Positions 35,399-44,275 of a DNA stretch of 64,000 nucleotides are shown one piece after another. Below the pieces are notes generated by a model. The model was not told where the DNA came from, searched no databases, and saw only the letters and a list, made by a program, of their open reading frames with translations. The translations under genes were made by a program, and so were the position numbers. Source of the stretch: UBA7672 sp965279085 (GTDB lineage: Bacteria > Pseudomonadota > Alphaproteobacteria > Caulobacterales > Hyphomonadaceae); contig OZ257149.1 of assembly GCA_965279085.1 (NCBI GenBank), positions 496,001 to 560,000 of the forward strand, in the 5' to 3' direction. Positions within the stretch are counted from its first letter, which is position 1. Each line of letters opens with the position of its first letter.

Positions 35399-35484
35399 GA
35401 CGGATGCTCAGTTTAACGATTCGGCGGCCACAGGCGAGAGGCCGTTAGCGGAAGTTCTGCGGGCTTGTTGTTCGATCCACCGGT

Positions 35485-35994
35485 TTACGGCGTCGGAGCC
35501 GGCTCGGTGGGCGTAGTTGTCGCAGGGGCCGGGGTCGAGGCAGGCGGCGCGGTGTTGGTCGCCGGAGCGGGCGTGGTCGCGCGCGGCGCGAGCGGATCAA
35601 CAGCCGGGGCCGGAGCCGGCGACGCAGGAATCGTCGTGGCGGGGGCTGTGGTGGACGGCGTGATCGTCGACGAGGCTGGCGGCGTGTTGGTGGTCGTGCC
35701 GCTCGTCGGTGCGAAGGGATCGACCGGGGTTTCGTTAGCCTGACGCTCCAGCGCCGTGGGGGCGTTGAGCTGGTCGTTGTTCATGCGCGTCATCGTGATG
35801 CTGGTGATGAAGAACACCAGAGCGAGGCCCATCGTGGTCTTCACCAGAACACCTGCCGCGCCACGACCGGAAATGACGCCGCCGGTGCCGCCGCCGCCCA
35901 TGCCGAGCGCACCGCCTTCGGAACGCTGCAACATGACCGCGATCACGAGCGCAACACACGCGATCATGTGGATGGTGAGGAGGACTGCAAGCAT
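35485..35994 (-). CDS. secG: Preprotein translocase subunit SecG with long Pro/Thr/Ala tail
   Basis: Accessory inner-membrane subunit of the SecYEG translocon. Residues 1-70 show the family pattern: membrane helix 1 (LAVLLTIHMIACVALVIAVML), the cytoplasmic QRSEGGALGMGGGGTGG loop, then helix 2 (TTMGLALVFFITSITM). From about residue 75 to 169 the protein is an extended Pro/Thr/Ala/Ser-rich tail, longer than usual for SecG. The ATG at 35994 is chosen because it starts at the first helix; an in-frame ATG at 36111 would add unrelated residues. It sits between tpiA and pyrG on the same strand, an order common in proteobacteria. Confidence 0.92.
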   Translation of the reverse strand: MLAVLLTIHMIACVALVIAVMLQRSEGGALGMGGGGTGGVISGRGAAGVLVKTTMGLALVFFITSITMTRMNNDQLNAPTALERQANETPVDPFAPTSGTTTNTPPASSTITPSTTAPATTIPASPAPAPAVDPLAPRATTPAPATNTAPPASTPAPATTTPTEPAPTP

Positions 35995-36122
35995 AATGGT
36001 CGCCCGGGGGAAAATTCGACCGCGACAAAGCACGTTGGAGGGGTGCGGCCAAGCCCCCATGGCGCCCACTGGGGCTGTTTTCATATGGGTGCGGCCAGCC
36101 GGCTCCGCCAATATGCCGCCCG

Positions 36123-36872
36123 TCAGGCGCAGGCCTGCGCAATCTTCAGGAAATCAGCGGCTTTCAGACTAGCCCCACCCACCAGAGCCCCGTCCACGCC
36201 CGCGACATGCATCAGTTCACGGGCGTTTTCCGGCTTAACCGAGCCGCCATAGAGCAGCCGGATGGCCCTGCCCGGCCCGCCAAAGCGGGTTTCGAGCGCC
36301 TTGCCGATCGCCTGATGGACCTCCTCCACCTGGGCAATCGTGGGCGTCCGGCCCGTGCCGATGGCCCAGACCGGCTCATAGGCGATCACGATCGGCGTAG
36401 TTCCCGCGGCGTCCGGGACTGATCCGGCCAGCTGGGTAGCAATCACATCGAGCGTCTTGCCGGCATCCCGCTCGGCCAGGCTTTCTCCGATGCAGATGAT
36501 GGGGGTGAGGCCCGCGCGAAGGACAGCTGAAGCCTTCCTGGCAACGATTGCATCGGTTTCACCGTGATACTGGCGGCGCTCCGAGTGGCCGACGATGACG
36601 TATTTCGCGCCCACGTCCGCCCACATCTCGGCGCTGACATCGCCGGTGAAAGCGCCGGACTTCTCGGCGTGGCAGTCCTGCCCGCCAAGACCGACGGCCG
36701 AGCCTTTCAGGGCCGCGCCCAAAGTACCGGCCAGCGTGGCGGGCGGGCAGACGGCCAGCTCGACCGTCGGCAGGCCGGCGGCGCCATCAACCATGGCGCG
36801 GACTTCGGGAAGCGAGGCCGCGAGGCCATTCATCTTCCAGTTTCCAACAACCAGCTTCTTACAAACGGTCAT
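36123..36872 (-). CDS. tpiA: Triose-phosphate isomerase
   Basis: Interconverts dihydroxyacetone phosphate and glyceraldehyde-3-phosphate. The 249-residue TIM barrel shows the substrate-binding GNWKMNG (Asn and Lys), the catalytic His in YVIVGHSERR, the catalytic Glu in IAYEPVWAIGTG, and the phosphate-binding LLYGGSVKPENA. It is divergent from ppiD and upstream of secG on the minus strand. Confidence 0.98.
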   Translation of the reverse strand: MTVCKKLVVGNWKMNGLAASLPEVRAMVDGAAGLPTVELAVCPPATLAGTLGAALKGSAVGLGGQDCHAEKSGAFTGDVSAEMWADVGAKYVIVGHSERRQYHGETDAIVARKASAVLRAGLTPIICIGESLAERDAGKTLDVIATQLAGSVPDAAGTTPIVIAYEPVWAIGTGRTPTIAQVEEVHQAIGKALETRFGGPGRAIRLLYGGSVKPENARELMHVAGVDGALVGGASLKAADFLKIAQACA

Positions 36873-37057
36873 TACACCTGCCCCCGGGCGCGGTTACGGC
36901 CCCGTCAGCGCCCGAGCAGGCCCCAGCGCGACGACGGCTCATTGTCGCATTTTCCTGTGGCGAACCGGTTTCCCCTTCGCCGCAAAATGCTCTAGCAAGC
37001 CGTGTTCCGGCGGACAACCTTGGCGGGTTGGCCCCAAAGTTTCAGGGAGTTACGCCG

Positions 37058-38956
37058 ATGATCGGCGGAATGCGCAAGTTTGCGAGATCGAAATGGGCGC
37101 TCGTGCTCGTCTTCGGACCGCTGTTGATCGCTTTCGGTATTTTCGGGTTCCAGGACCCGTTCAGTGGCGTTTCCGGCGGCTATCTCAGCAAGATCGGCGA
37201 CCGGCCGATTTACGCCCGCGACGTAAGCGCGGAGCTGACCGCGGAACTCGAAGCCATCCGAGTCGAGCAGGACAAGATCGTCTCGCAGGCGGAAGCCGTC
37301 CGTGATGGCACGGTGCAAAACGTGTTCGCGCGTCTCGAATACCGCAACCTGATTCTGGCTTACGCCGAGAAGATCGGCGTCCGCGCCAGCGAGCAGGCCG
37401 TGGCCGACCTCGTGATTAATCGCGCCGGCGCCTTCAAGGATCCGCTGGGCCGCTTCAACCTCGATATCGTTCGCCAGCGCGCCAACGCCCAAAGCATGAA
37501 GTTGCAGGAATTCGAGGAGACGATCCGCGAAGACCTGACATCAGGCTACTTAACCTCCGCCGCGTTCGCCGCGATCAAGGTTCCGGACATCCTCTCGACG
37601 GCGGTCATCAACTATGTCGGCGAAAGCCGCACGCTGAGCGTTGCGCGCGTCAACGAAACGTTGCTCGCGAAACCAGCTGAACCGACTGAGGCTCAGCTGC
37701 AGGCCTGGTACGACAGCCACAAGGACCAGTTCGTGCAGCCGGAACGCCGGCGTATTTCGGTGCTTTCGTACTCTCCCGAGGACTTCCTCGACCTGGAGAC
37801 GATTACCGACGAACAGGTGAAGGCCGAGTACGAGAAGCGCATCAAGACCTACTCGACGCCCGAGACGCGCGAGATCAGCGAATTCTCGTCGGACGACCGC
37901 AACGCCGTGCAGAGCTTCGTCGACCTGACGCAGCAGGGCATCGCAATCGACGAGGCTCTGAAACGCTTACCGGGTCTGGTGCGCACCGACGCCGTCGTGA
38001 AGCCGGAAGATATTCCCGATGAGCGTTACAGCGAGCTGGTTTTCTCGCTGGCTGCCGACAAGGTTCACACAAACCCGGTCCGCCTGACGGAGACTGCGCC
38101 GTGGTTCACAGTGGTTGTCCGCAAGATCACGCCTGGCATTCCGCAGCCGTTCGAAACCGTTGCCGATCAGGTGCGGCTCGATATGGCGCAGCCCGGCGCC
38201 CGCCGTCGTTATGAAGAAGAATCCGAACGCGTGCGTGATGCCGCCGGCGGCCAACCGCTGGAAGAGATCGGCAAGCAGTTCGGCTTCCCGGTCATCCAGC
38301 TCGCGCCGGTCGACAAGAGTGCACGCACCCTGCGCGGCGATCAGGCGCAATTGCTAGCCAACAACCCGGCGCTCGCGGAGTTGTTCACGCTGCAGCCCGG
38401 TCAGATGACCAACCTGTTCGAGGGCGACAGCTCGCGCTCCATGTACCGGCTTGACGAGATCGTGCCGTCCTACACGCGGACGTTCGCCGAGGTACGCGCC
38501 ATCGTTCATGACGAGTATATGCGCGAGCAAGTCGAGACGGCGGCCAACAAGGCTGGCGATGACATGGTCGCTGCTGTGAAGGGCGGTCAGGCCTTCCCGC
38601 AGGCCGCCGCAACGGCGAAGTACACCACGATCCCGCCCTTCGTGGCCACCCGCGAAGGCGGGGCCAACATCGACCCGTCTATCCTGCAGGCGGCGTTCGA
38701 GCTGAAGGCTGGCGATGTCGCGAAGATCATGGGCCAGAACCGCGTGCCATGGGTCGTGCGTGTCGACAAGATCGACCCGACCACTCCGGCGGCGGCCGCC
38801 ACACTGCGGGCGCAGATCGCGCCACGCGTCGCTCAATCGCTTCAGGGCGACATGCGCGAAGTGTTCGTGCGTGGTCTGCAATCGCAGGTCGAGGTGAAGC
38901 GCGACGACGTCGCCATTCGCCAGTTCCTCGAAGCCTTGGCGCCTGCGGAACAATGA
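37058..38956 (+). CDS. ppiD: PpiD/SurA-type periplasmic peptidyl-prolyl isomerase-like chaperone
   Basis: An inner-membrane-anchored periplasmic foldase of 632 residues. The ATG at 37058 has AGGGAG 8 nt upstream. One membrane helix (WALVLVFGPLLIAFGIFGF) at about residues 13-31 is followed by a SurA-N-like domain (ASEQAVADLVINRAGAF, ILAYAEKIGVR) and a rotamase-like region around 240-360, where the parvulin core is poorly conserved. This suits PpiD, whose PPIase domain is often inactive. The stop overlaps the trpE start as ATGA, so ppiD heads a ppiD-trpEGDC unit, an order I recall from other alphaproteobacteria. Confidence 0.88.
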   Translation: MIGGMRKFARSKWALVLVFGPLLIAFGIFGFQDPFSGVSGGYLSKIGDRPIYARDVSAELTAELEAIRVEQDKIVSQAEAVRDGTVQNVFARLEYRNLILAYAEKIGVRASEQAVADLVINRAGAFKDPLGRFNLDIVRQRANAQSMKLQEFEETIREDLTSGYLTSAAFAAIKVPDILSTAVINYVGESRTLSVARVNETLLAKPAEPTEAQLQAWYDSHKDQFVQPERRRISVLSYSPEDFLDLETITDEQVKAEYEKRIKTYSTPETREISEFSSDDRNAVQSFVDLTQQGIAIDEALKRLPGLVRTDAVVKPEDIPDERYSELVFSLAADKVHTNPVRLTETAPWFTVVVRKITPGIPQPFETVADQVRLDMAQPGARRRYEEESERVRDAAGGQPLEEIGKQFGFPVIQLAPVDKSARTLRGDQAQLLANNPALAELFTLQPGQMTNLFEGDSSRSMYRLDEIVPSYTRTFAEVRAIVHDEYMREQVETAANKAGDDMVAAVKGGQAFPQAAATAKYTTIPPFVATREGGANIDPSILQAAFELKAGDVAKIMGQNRVPWVVRVDKIDPTTPAAAATLRAQIAPRVAQSLQGDMREVFVRGLQSQVEVKRDDVAIRQFLEALAPAEQ

Positions 38957-40389
38957 CCGCTTCCCTGCCCCGACTCCACATTCGGCGGCGGGTCGACGAC
39001 ACGGAGTCGCCGGTTTCAGCGATGCTGAAACTGAACCCCATGTCGCCGGGGCTGGTTCTGTTCGAGAGCGTCATGGGCGGGGAAACCCGCGGGCGCTATT
39101 CGTTCGTCGGGCTCGCGCCGGATCTCTGGTGGCGGGTGAAGGGCGGCAATGCGGAAACGTCGCTGACGTCCGAGTTCAAGGAAATCCTGTCCACGTCCGA
39201 CGACGTGATGGGCTCGCTGCGCGGGTTCATCGACGCGTGCAAGGTGAAGGACATGGAAGGCCTGCCGCCGATGGCGGCGGGCGCGTTCGGTTTCCTTGGC
39301 TACGACATGGTGCGCCACGTCGAGAAACTACCGGAAGCGAAGCCCGATCCGAACGGCGTGCCGGAAGCGATGCTGATGCGTCCTGGCGTTGTGCTGATCT
39401 TCGACGGCGTGAAGCAGGAAATCATCATCGCGGCGCCCGAGCATGGCAGTGAAGCGGCGACGCTGAAGCTTATCGACGAGGTCGAGGCGAAGCTGGACCA
39501 GCCGATGCCGCCGTCTCGCCCCAACGATGCGCCGGTCGAGAAGATCGACTTTACGTCAAACACGACGAAGCAGCGCTATCTCGACATGGTCGAGAAGGCG
39601 AAGGGCTACATTCGCGCGGGCGACATCTTCCAGGTCGTGCCGAGCCAGCGGTTCTCCGCGAAGTTCGAGCGGTCGCCCTTCGCGTTCTACCGGGCGCTGC
39701 GCCGGCTGAACCCCTCGCCCTTCATGTTCTACGTGAACTTTGGGGCATTCCAGATTTCGGGCTCCAGCCCGGAGATTCTCGTGCGCGTGCGCAATCGCGT
39801 CGTCACGGTCCGCCCCATCGCCGGGACTCTACCGCGCGGCGCGACGCTGGAGGCCGATCTCGCGAACGAGCAGAGGCTGCTGGCTGACCCAAAGGAACGC
39901 GCCGAGCATCTCATGCTGCTCGACCTTGGCCGCAATGATGTCGGCCGGGTGGCCGGGCGCGGTTCAGTCGAGGTGACGGAAAGCTTCACCGTCGAACGCT
40001 ATTCCCACGTGATGCACATCGTCTCCAATGTGCAGGGCAAGCTGAAGGACGGAGAGGACATGGTCTCGGCGCTGGCGGCTGGCTTCCCGGCCGGCACGAC
40101 ATCTGGCGCGCCCAAGATCCGGGCGATGGAGATCATCACCGAGCTGGAGCCGCATGCACGCGGCGTATATGCGGGTGGTGTCGGCTATTTCGGCGCGGGC
40201 GGCGACATGGACACCTGCATCGCCTTGCGCACCGCCGTATTCGCGGGCGGCAAGATCCACGTGCAGGCGGGCGGTGGCGTCGTCTACGACTCCAATCCTG
40301 AGAGCGAGTTCATGGAGACCGTTCACAAGGCCAGCGCCCTCTTCCGCGCAGCCGAGGAAGCGGCGCGCTACGACAGGGGGAACCGCTGA
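38953..40389 (+). CDS. trpE: Anthranilate synthase component I
   Basis: Synthesises anthranilate from chorismate with ammonia delivered by TrpG, the first step of tryptophan synthesis. The 478-residue protein has the N-terminal feedback-binding region (LFESVMGGETRGRYSFVG) and the chorismate-binding core: GDIFQVVPSQRF, FMFYVNFG, SSPEILVRV, RPIAGTLPRG, LLDLGRNDVGRV and FPAGTTSGAPKIRAME. It starts within the stop of ppiD, and its own stop shares a base with trpG (TGATG), so translation is coupled along the unit. No leader peptide or attenuator precedes it, because trpE directly abuts ppiD. Confidence 0.97.
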   Translation: MTASLPRLHIRRRVDDTESPVSAMLKLNPMSPGLVLFESVMGGETRGRYSFVGLAPDLWWRVKGGNAETSLTSEFKEILSTSDDVMGSLRGFIDACKVKDMEGLPPMAAGAFGFLGYDMVRHVEKLPEAKPDPNGVPEAMLMRPGVVLIFDGVKQEIIIAAPEHGSEAATLKLIDEVEAKLDQPMPPSRPNDAPVEKIDFTSNTTKQRYLDMVEKAKGYIRAGDIFQVVPSQRFSAKFERSPFAFYRALRRLNPSPFMFYVNFGAFQISGSSPEILVRVRNRVVTVRPIAGTLPRGATLEADLANEQRLLADPKERAEHLMLLDLGRNDVGRVAGRGSVEVTESFTVERYSHVMHIVSNVQGKLKDGEDMVSALAAGFPAGTTSGAPKIRAMEIITELEPHARGVYAGGVGYFGAGGDMDTCIALRTAVFAGGKIHVQAGGGVVYDSNPESEFMETVHKASALFRAAEEAARYDRGNR

Positions 40390-40973
40390 TGAAGGTGCTC
40401 CTCGTCGATAACTACGACAGCTTCACGTACAACCTCGTGCACTACCTTCAGGACGTGAGCCCTAACGTTGAAGTCGAGGTCGTGCGCAACGATGCGCTGA
40501 CAGCGAAGGAAGCGCTGGCGAAGGGCGCGGATGCGATCGTGCTGTCGCCGGGGCCGTGCACGCCGAACGAGGCAGGGATCTGCCTGGAGCTGATCAAGCT
40601 GGCGTCGGACAGCCTGCCGATCCTGGGCGTATGCTTGGGGCATCAGGCGATCGGTCAGGCCATGGGCGGGATCGTGGAAGGCGCGCGTGACATCGTTCAC
40701 GGCAAGGCGTGGGATGTGAAGGTGCTGGGCGGCGAGTTGTTCGCTGGCGTGCCGGAGCATGTGGAAGTCGTGCGCTATCACTCGCTGGCGATCCGCCGCG
40801 AGGGGATGCCGAACGTGCTGTCAGTCGATGCAGAGACAGCGGACGGGGAAGTGATGGCGGTGAGCCATGCGACGCGGCCGGTGTTCGGCGTGCAGTTCCA
40901 CCCGGAATCCATCGGCTCTCAACATGGCAAGACGATGCTGGCCAACTTCCTGAAAAAGGCGGGGCTCAAGTGA
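40389..40973 (+). CDS. trpG: Anthranilate synthase component II (glutamine amidotransferase)
   Basis: Provides ammonia to TrpE. This 194-residue class I amidotransferase has the conserved YDSFTYNLVHYLQD, the oxyanion-strand LSPGPCTPNEAGIC, the nucleophile Cys in GVCLGHQAIGQAMGG, VRYHSLAI and the catalytic His-Glu in VQFHPESIGSQHG. The same protein may also serve folate synthesis (PabA). It is coupled to trpE and overlaps trpD through GTGA. Confidence 0.97.
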   Translation: MKVLLVDNYDSFTYNLVHYLQDVSPNVEVEVVRNDALTAKEALAKGADAIVLSPGPCTPNEAGICLELIKLASDSLPILGVCLGHQAIGQAMGGIVEGARDIVHGKAWDVKVLGGELFAGVPEHVEVVRYHSLAIRREGMPNVLSVDAETADGEVMAVSHATRPVFGVQFHPESIGSQHGKTMLANFLKKAGLK

Positions 40974-41983
40974 GCGACGCGGTTCGCAATGCCGTGAAAA
41001 AGCTCGCCGAGGGCGAGCGACCGACGCCGGACGAGATCGGGGCGTCGTTCCAGGCCATCCTGACGGGCGAAGCGGAGCCGGCGCTGATCGCGGCTTTCCT
41101 TATGGGGTTGCGGACGCACGGGGAGACGGTGGAGGACATCGTCGCCGGCGTGCGCGTGATGCGCGCGAACATGGTGCCGGCGAATGCCCCGGAAGGCGCG
41201 ATCGACACTTGCGGCACGGGCGGGCTCAGCTGGACGTCGCTGAATACATCGACGGCCGTAGCATTTGTGGCTGCGGGCGCTGGCGTGGTCGTCGCCAAGC
41301 ATGGCAACCGTTCCAAGAGCCGCGCGGGATCGGCGGATGTGCTCGAAGCGCTAGGCGTGAACCTTGCGCCGACCACCGCGCAGATCGAGGCAAGCTTCCG
41401 CGATGCGGGCCTGGCCTTCATGTTCGCACAGCAGCACCACACGGCGATGAAGCATGTCGCGCCGGTGCGCCAGGCGCTGGGCATGCGCACGATCTTCAAC
41501 ATGCTGGGACCGCTGGCGAACCCGGCAGGCGTGAAGCGTCAGGTGATGGGTGTGTTCGCGCCTGAGTGGGTCGAGCCGGTGGCAAGAGCGATGCTCTCGC
41601 TCGGCGCGGAACGGGCGATGGTCGTGCACGGGCTCGACGGCATGGACGAGATATCGACGACCGGCACGACGCTGGTGGCGGAGATCAAGGATGGCGCGGT
41701 ACGCTTGCAGGATCTGTCGCCAGAACGCCTTGGCGTGCCGCGGGCCAGCCTCGACCAGCTGCGCGGAGGAACGGTGGCGGAGAATGCAGCGGCGTTGACG
41801 CGGCTACTGGAAGGCGAAGCCGGGCCGTTCGCGGATCTCGTGGCGGTGAATGCCGGAGCGGCGATCCATGTGGCCGGCAAGGCCGACACTCTGCTGCACG
41901 GGATTGAAGCGGCGCGGGCGTCGATCGCCAGTGGCAAGGCCAGGGCGGCGCTGGAAGCTTTGAAGCGGGCTTCGCATGGCTAG
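40970..41983 (+). CDS. trpD: Anthranilate phosphoribosyltransferase
   Basis: Transfers phosphoribose to anthranilate. The 337-residue protein starts with GTG at 40970, overlapping the trpG stop (GTGA). The PRPP-binding motif DTCGTGGLSWTSLNTST and the KHGNRSKSRAGSADVLE stretch define the family. NMLGPLANPAG follows. It overlaps trpC by 8 nt, which favours coupled translation. Confidence 0.96.
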   Translation: MSDAVRNAVKKLAEGERPTPDEIGASFQAILTGEAEPALIAAFLMGLRTHGETVEDIVAGVRVMRANMVPANAPEGAIDTCGTGGLSWTSLNTSTAVAFVAAGAGVVVAKHGNRSKSRAGSADVLEALGVNLAPTTAQIEASFRDAGLAFMFAQQHHTAMKHVAPVRQALGMRTIFNMLGPLANPAGVKRQVMGVFAPEWVEPVARAMLSLGAERAMVVHGLDGMDEISTTGTTLVAEIKDGAVRLQDLSPERLGVPRASLDQLRGGTVAENAAALTRLLEGEAGPFADLVAVNAGAAIHVAGKADTLLHGIEAARASIASGKARAALEALKRASHG

Positions 41984-42773
41984 CGACCGGCTAAGGGCGA
42001 TCATCGACTACAAGCACGACGAAGTGGCGAAGCTGAAGCGCGAGCGGACGCTGGCGTCGCTGGAAGCTGATGCGAAGATGGCATCGAAGCCGCGCGGGTT
42101 CGCAAATGCGCTGCTGAAGATCGCCAAGGCAGACGGCAATGCGCTGATCTGCGAGGTGAAGCGCAAGAGCCCGTCGGCGGGCGATATCTCGCTGGGAAGA
42201 GACCAGGTTGCGGTCGCCCGCGACTACGAGGCCGGCGGCGCGGCCTGCATTTCCGTCCTGACGGATGGGCCAAGCTTCGGCGGGTCGCTCGACGACATGA
42301 TCACTGTGCGCAACGCGATCTCGATCCCGGTGCTCCGCAAGGACTTCATGGTCGACCCGATCCAGATTGTGGAAGCGCGCGCGGCCGGCGCCGACGCGAT
42401 CCTGATCATCATGGCGGCGCTCGACGACGCGCTGGCCGGCGAACTGCACGCCACCGCCGACGAACTCGGCATGTCAGTGTTGCTGGAAGCCCATGACGAA
42501 GCCGAGCTGGTCCGGGCGCTCGGCCTGCCCTCGCCGCTGATGGGTGTGAACAACCGCGACCTGCGGACCTTCACGACCGACCTGGGCACGACCGAACGAC
42601 TGGCCGACATGACGCCCGAGGGGCGGCTGCTGATTTCCGAAAGCGGCGTCCGGACGGCCGCCGACATCACCCGCCTGCGGGCTTGCGGCGCAAGGGGCTT
42701 TTTGATCGGCGAAAGCCTGATGCGGGCGGAAAACCCCGTCGAATCCGTGCGGTTGCTCACCTCGGCACGGTAA
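41976..42773 (+). CDS. trpC: Indole-3-glycerol phosphate synthase
   Basis: Closes the indole ring in tryptophan synthesis. The 265-residue barrel has the catalytic Lys in CEVKRKSPSAGDI, ISVLTDGPSFGGS, LRKDFMVDP (second catalytic Lys), VNNRDLRTF and LISESGVRTAADI. It is the last gene of the ppiD-trpEGDC unit. Only 7 nt separate its stop from the target duplication of the inserted transposon, so the insertion cut off whatever originally followed without damaging trpC. Confidence 0.97.
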   Translation: MASDRLRAIIDYKHDEVAKLKRERTLASLEADAKMASKPRGFANALLKIAKADGNALICEVKRKSPSAGDISLGRDQVAVARDYEAGGAACISVLTDGPSFGGSLDDMITVRNAISIPVLRKDFMVDPIQIVEARAAGADAILIIMAALDDALAGELHATADELGMSVLLEAHDEAELVRALGLPSPLMGVNNRDLRTFTTDLGTTERLADMTPEGRLLISESGVRTAADITRLRACGARGFLIGESLMRAENPVESVRLLTSAR

Positions 42774-42780
42774 ACCGCTC

Positions 42781-42788
42781 CACGGCGG
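42781..42788. repeat. Left copy of 8-bp target-site duplication
   Basis: CACGGCGG lies immediately outside the left terminal inverted repeat and recurs exactly at 46229-46236. Eight base pairs is the duplication length known for IS1595-family transposition. Confidence 0.88.
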
Positions 42789-42813
42789 CGGAATTATCCC
42801 CTTCAGACAGGTA
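42789..42813 (+). repeat. Left terminal inverted repeat of the transposon
   Basis: Matches the reverse complement of 46204-46228 at 22 of 25 positions (differences at positions 4, 16 and 18 from the tip). Partial similarity continues inward to about 42826 (a shared CCCCTAT). Confidence 0.88.
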
Positions 42814-42853
42814 TCGGCCCCTATTGCCCAACCCCTTGTGGGGAGTGGCGTGA

Positions 42854-43141
42854 ATGAGCACGTTTGGGCTCAGGTTCTTCGATGGGGACGGCACAGAGTG
42901 GCGGCTTCTACAGATCGCCCCCGGCCCTCGGCTGACTCTTGCGGCGGGCGGGCGCACATACTGGACCGTGCCTCCGTTCGGCCTTCCCGACGGCGTGGCG
43001 TGGGAGCCTTTCGAGGCGTCGCAGGGACGGGTCTATGAGTCGGAAGCCGATGCCCGGGAAGTCGGGGATGCGCTCTGCAAGGCAGCAGCGGAAAGCCGAG
43101 CGAGACTTTGCCAAAGAGACGGTGAAGCGAACGCCCGTTGA
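42854..43141 (+). CDS. Passenger gene 1: small protein of unknown function
   Basis: A 95-residue protein I do not recognise. It starts at ATG 42854, about 65 bp from the left tip of the transposon, behind GGGGAGTGGCGTG, which can serve as a ribosome binding site. The N-terminal half alternates hydrophobic and polar residues (FGLRFFDGDGTEWRLLQI, then YWTVPPFGLPDGVAWEPF), suggesting a small beta domain. The C-terminal part (DAREVGDALCKAAAESRARL) looks helical. Its 3' end overlaps the start region of the next gene in another frame, so either both are real and coupled or one start is misplaced. Confidence 0.5.
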   Translation: MSTFGLRFFDGDGTEWRLLQIAPGPRLTLAAGGRTYWTVPPFGLPDGVAWEPFEASQGRVYESEADAREVGDALCKAAAESRARLCQRDGEANAR

Positions 43142-44036
43142 TCTTCGGGCGGAGAGGATCGCCACGACGATCAGAAACTCCGTCCGCAACGTGAAGCGGC
43201 GCGGTGAGCACATAAATCTCTTCTACCTGACTGTGGCGGAGATTGTGATCGCAGAGTGCATGAGACGGCAGCCAAGCTCCGCTGTTTCGGAAACGTTTTT
43301 TGAGCGCCCAAAACAGGGCGAGCCAGTGCATTGGCGTTATCAGTCTCGTATTCTCGCTGTGGCCGATACGCTGTTTGCGATCCGCGATATCGAGGGATTT
43401 GATCTCTACTGCAAACGGCTTCGAGATCAGGATGTGCGAGCGAGCTTCTATGAAGGGTTCGCGGCTCGAATGTTCCTTGATCTGGGCTTCAAGATCAAAG
43501 TGCGCCCGTCCACTGGCCGGAAGGGCGAGGATTTTGATTTCGAAGCCACCAAGGGCGACACCGTCGTCAATGTCGAGGTAACGACGCTGAACGGGGAAAA
43601 ACACTCGTCGGTGACAGTGGAGAATGCCCTAGAGAAGAAGCGCAAACAGTTGCCGGCGAAAGGGCCCGGTGTGGTGTTCGTCGTGCCTCCGGAGTCGTGG
43701 TATGCTCCTGGTTACATCGAAACGCAGAAGTTGCTGCGTGACGACGCCCAGAGGTTTGTCCAGACGACGGAGCGGATCAACGCCATTGTGTACTTGGGTG
43801 AGGAGCATCAGGAATTCGGACTAGAAAATCGTGGCTGGCTTGGCTTCCATTTCGATGCCTGCCTGCATTCAGAGCCGCGCTATCCCGTCCCCGAGCTTGA
43901 CGCATTTCTTGATGGCACGCTGTCCGATCCAGACGCGGTACCCAGTGTTAGCAAGCTTGCGGATTTGGAGACCTTGCGAACCGTCAACCAATCAGGCTTC
44001 TTTGATTGGGCTGAGGAATTTTGGAATGAAAAGTAG
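43035..44036 (+). CDS. Passenger gene 2: PD-(D/E)XK nuclease-like protein
   Basis: A 333-residue protein of unknown family. Residues of about 135-215 look like a restriction-endonuclease-type core: Glu140 in a helix (RASFYEGFAARMFLDLGF), Asp166 after a loop (GRKGEDFDFEA), then a strand with Glu181-x-Thr183 (VNVEVTTL), giving E...D...ExT where the usual motif ends in Lys. A third strand (PGVVFVVPP) follows. The N-terminal 60 residues are very basic, possibly DNA-binding; the C terminus is acidic and aromatic. The start is uncertain: ATG 43035 follows AGGGACGGG, and ATG 43068 follows GGGAAGTCGGGG. The last 11 nt overlap passenger gene 3. Nuclease activity is inference; the Lys-to-Thr change may alter or abolish it. 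Confidence 0.75.
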   Translation: MSRKPMPGKSGMRSARQQRKAERDFAKETVKRTPVDLRAERIATTIRNSVRNVKRRGEHINLFYLTVAEIVIAECMRRQPSSAVSETFFERPKQGEPVHWRYQSRILAVADTLFAIRDIEGFDLYCKRLRDQDVRASFYEGFAARMFLDLGFKIKVRPSTGRKGEDFDFEATKGDTVVNVEVTTLNGEKHSSVTVENALEKKRKQLPAKGPGVVFVVPPESWYAPGYIETQKLLRDDAQRFVQTTERINAIVYLGEEHQEFGLENRGWLGFHFDACLHSEPRYPVPELDAFLDGTLSDPDAVPSVSKLADLETLRTVNQSGFFDWAEEFWNEK

Positions 44037-44202
44037 CGACCCCCTGACCTTATCAGCCGCCATCGCGCAGAAACGCCTGCCTGAGTTCATCAAGCAGGCG
44101 GAAGCGCGGTTGAAGGAATTAGGCGCCTCTCACCCAGAGGCAGCCAAGGTTGAAGCCCTGATCGCAAAGGCGGCGAGGACCAAGACGGGACCGGAGGCTT
44201 AA
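44026..44202 (+). CDS. Passenger gene 3: 58-residue helical protein
   Basis: A short protein (MKSSDPLTLSAAIAQKRLPE onwards) whose ATG lies inside the 3' end of the nuclease-like gene, with GAGGA upstream within that gene. It is predicted helical and charged (FIKQAEARLKELG, EAAKVEALIAKAARTK). The overlap of 11 nt indicates translational coupling, which fits a small partner or antitoxin-like subunit of the preceding protein; that role is inference only. Confidence 0.6.
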   Translation: MKSSDPLTLSAAIAQKRLPEFIKQAEARLKELGASHPEAAKVEALIAKAARTKTGPEA

Positions 44203-44275
44203 CCACTCGTTAGACCGACTCTTGCGACCAGCAAACGACGGGCCTAAACCCCTTTTTGGGATTGGGGACGAATCG

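Noticed and set aside
38940..38960. Trp attenuator or leader peptide before trpE
   Set aside because: trpE starts inside the ppiD stop codon, leaving no room for a leader.
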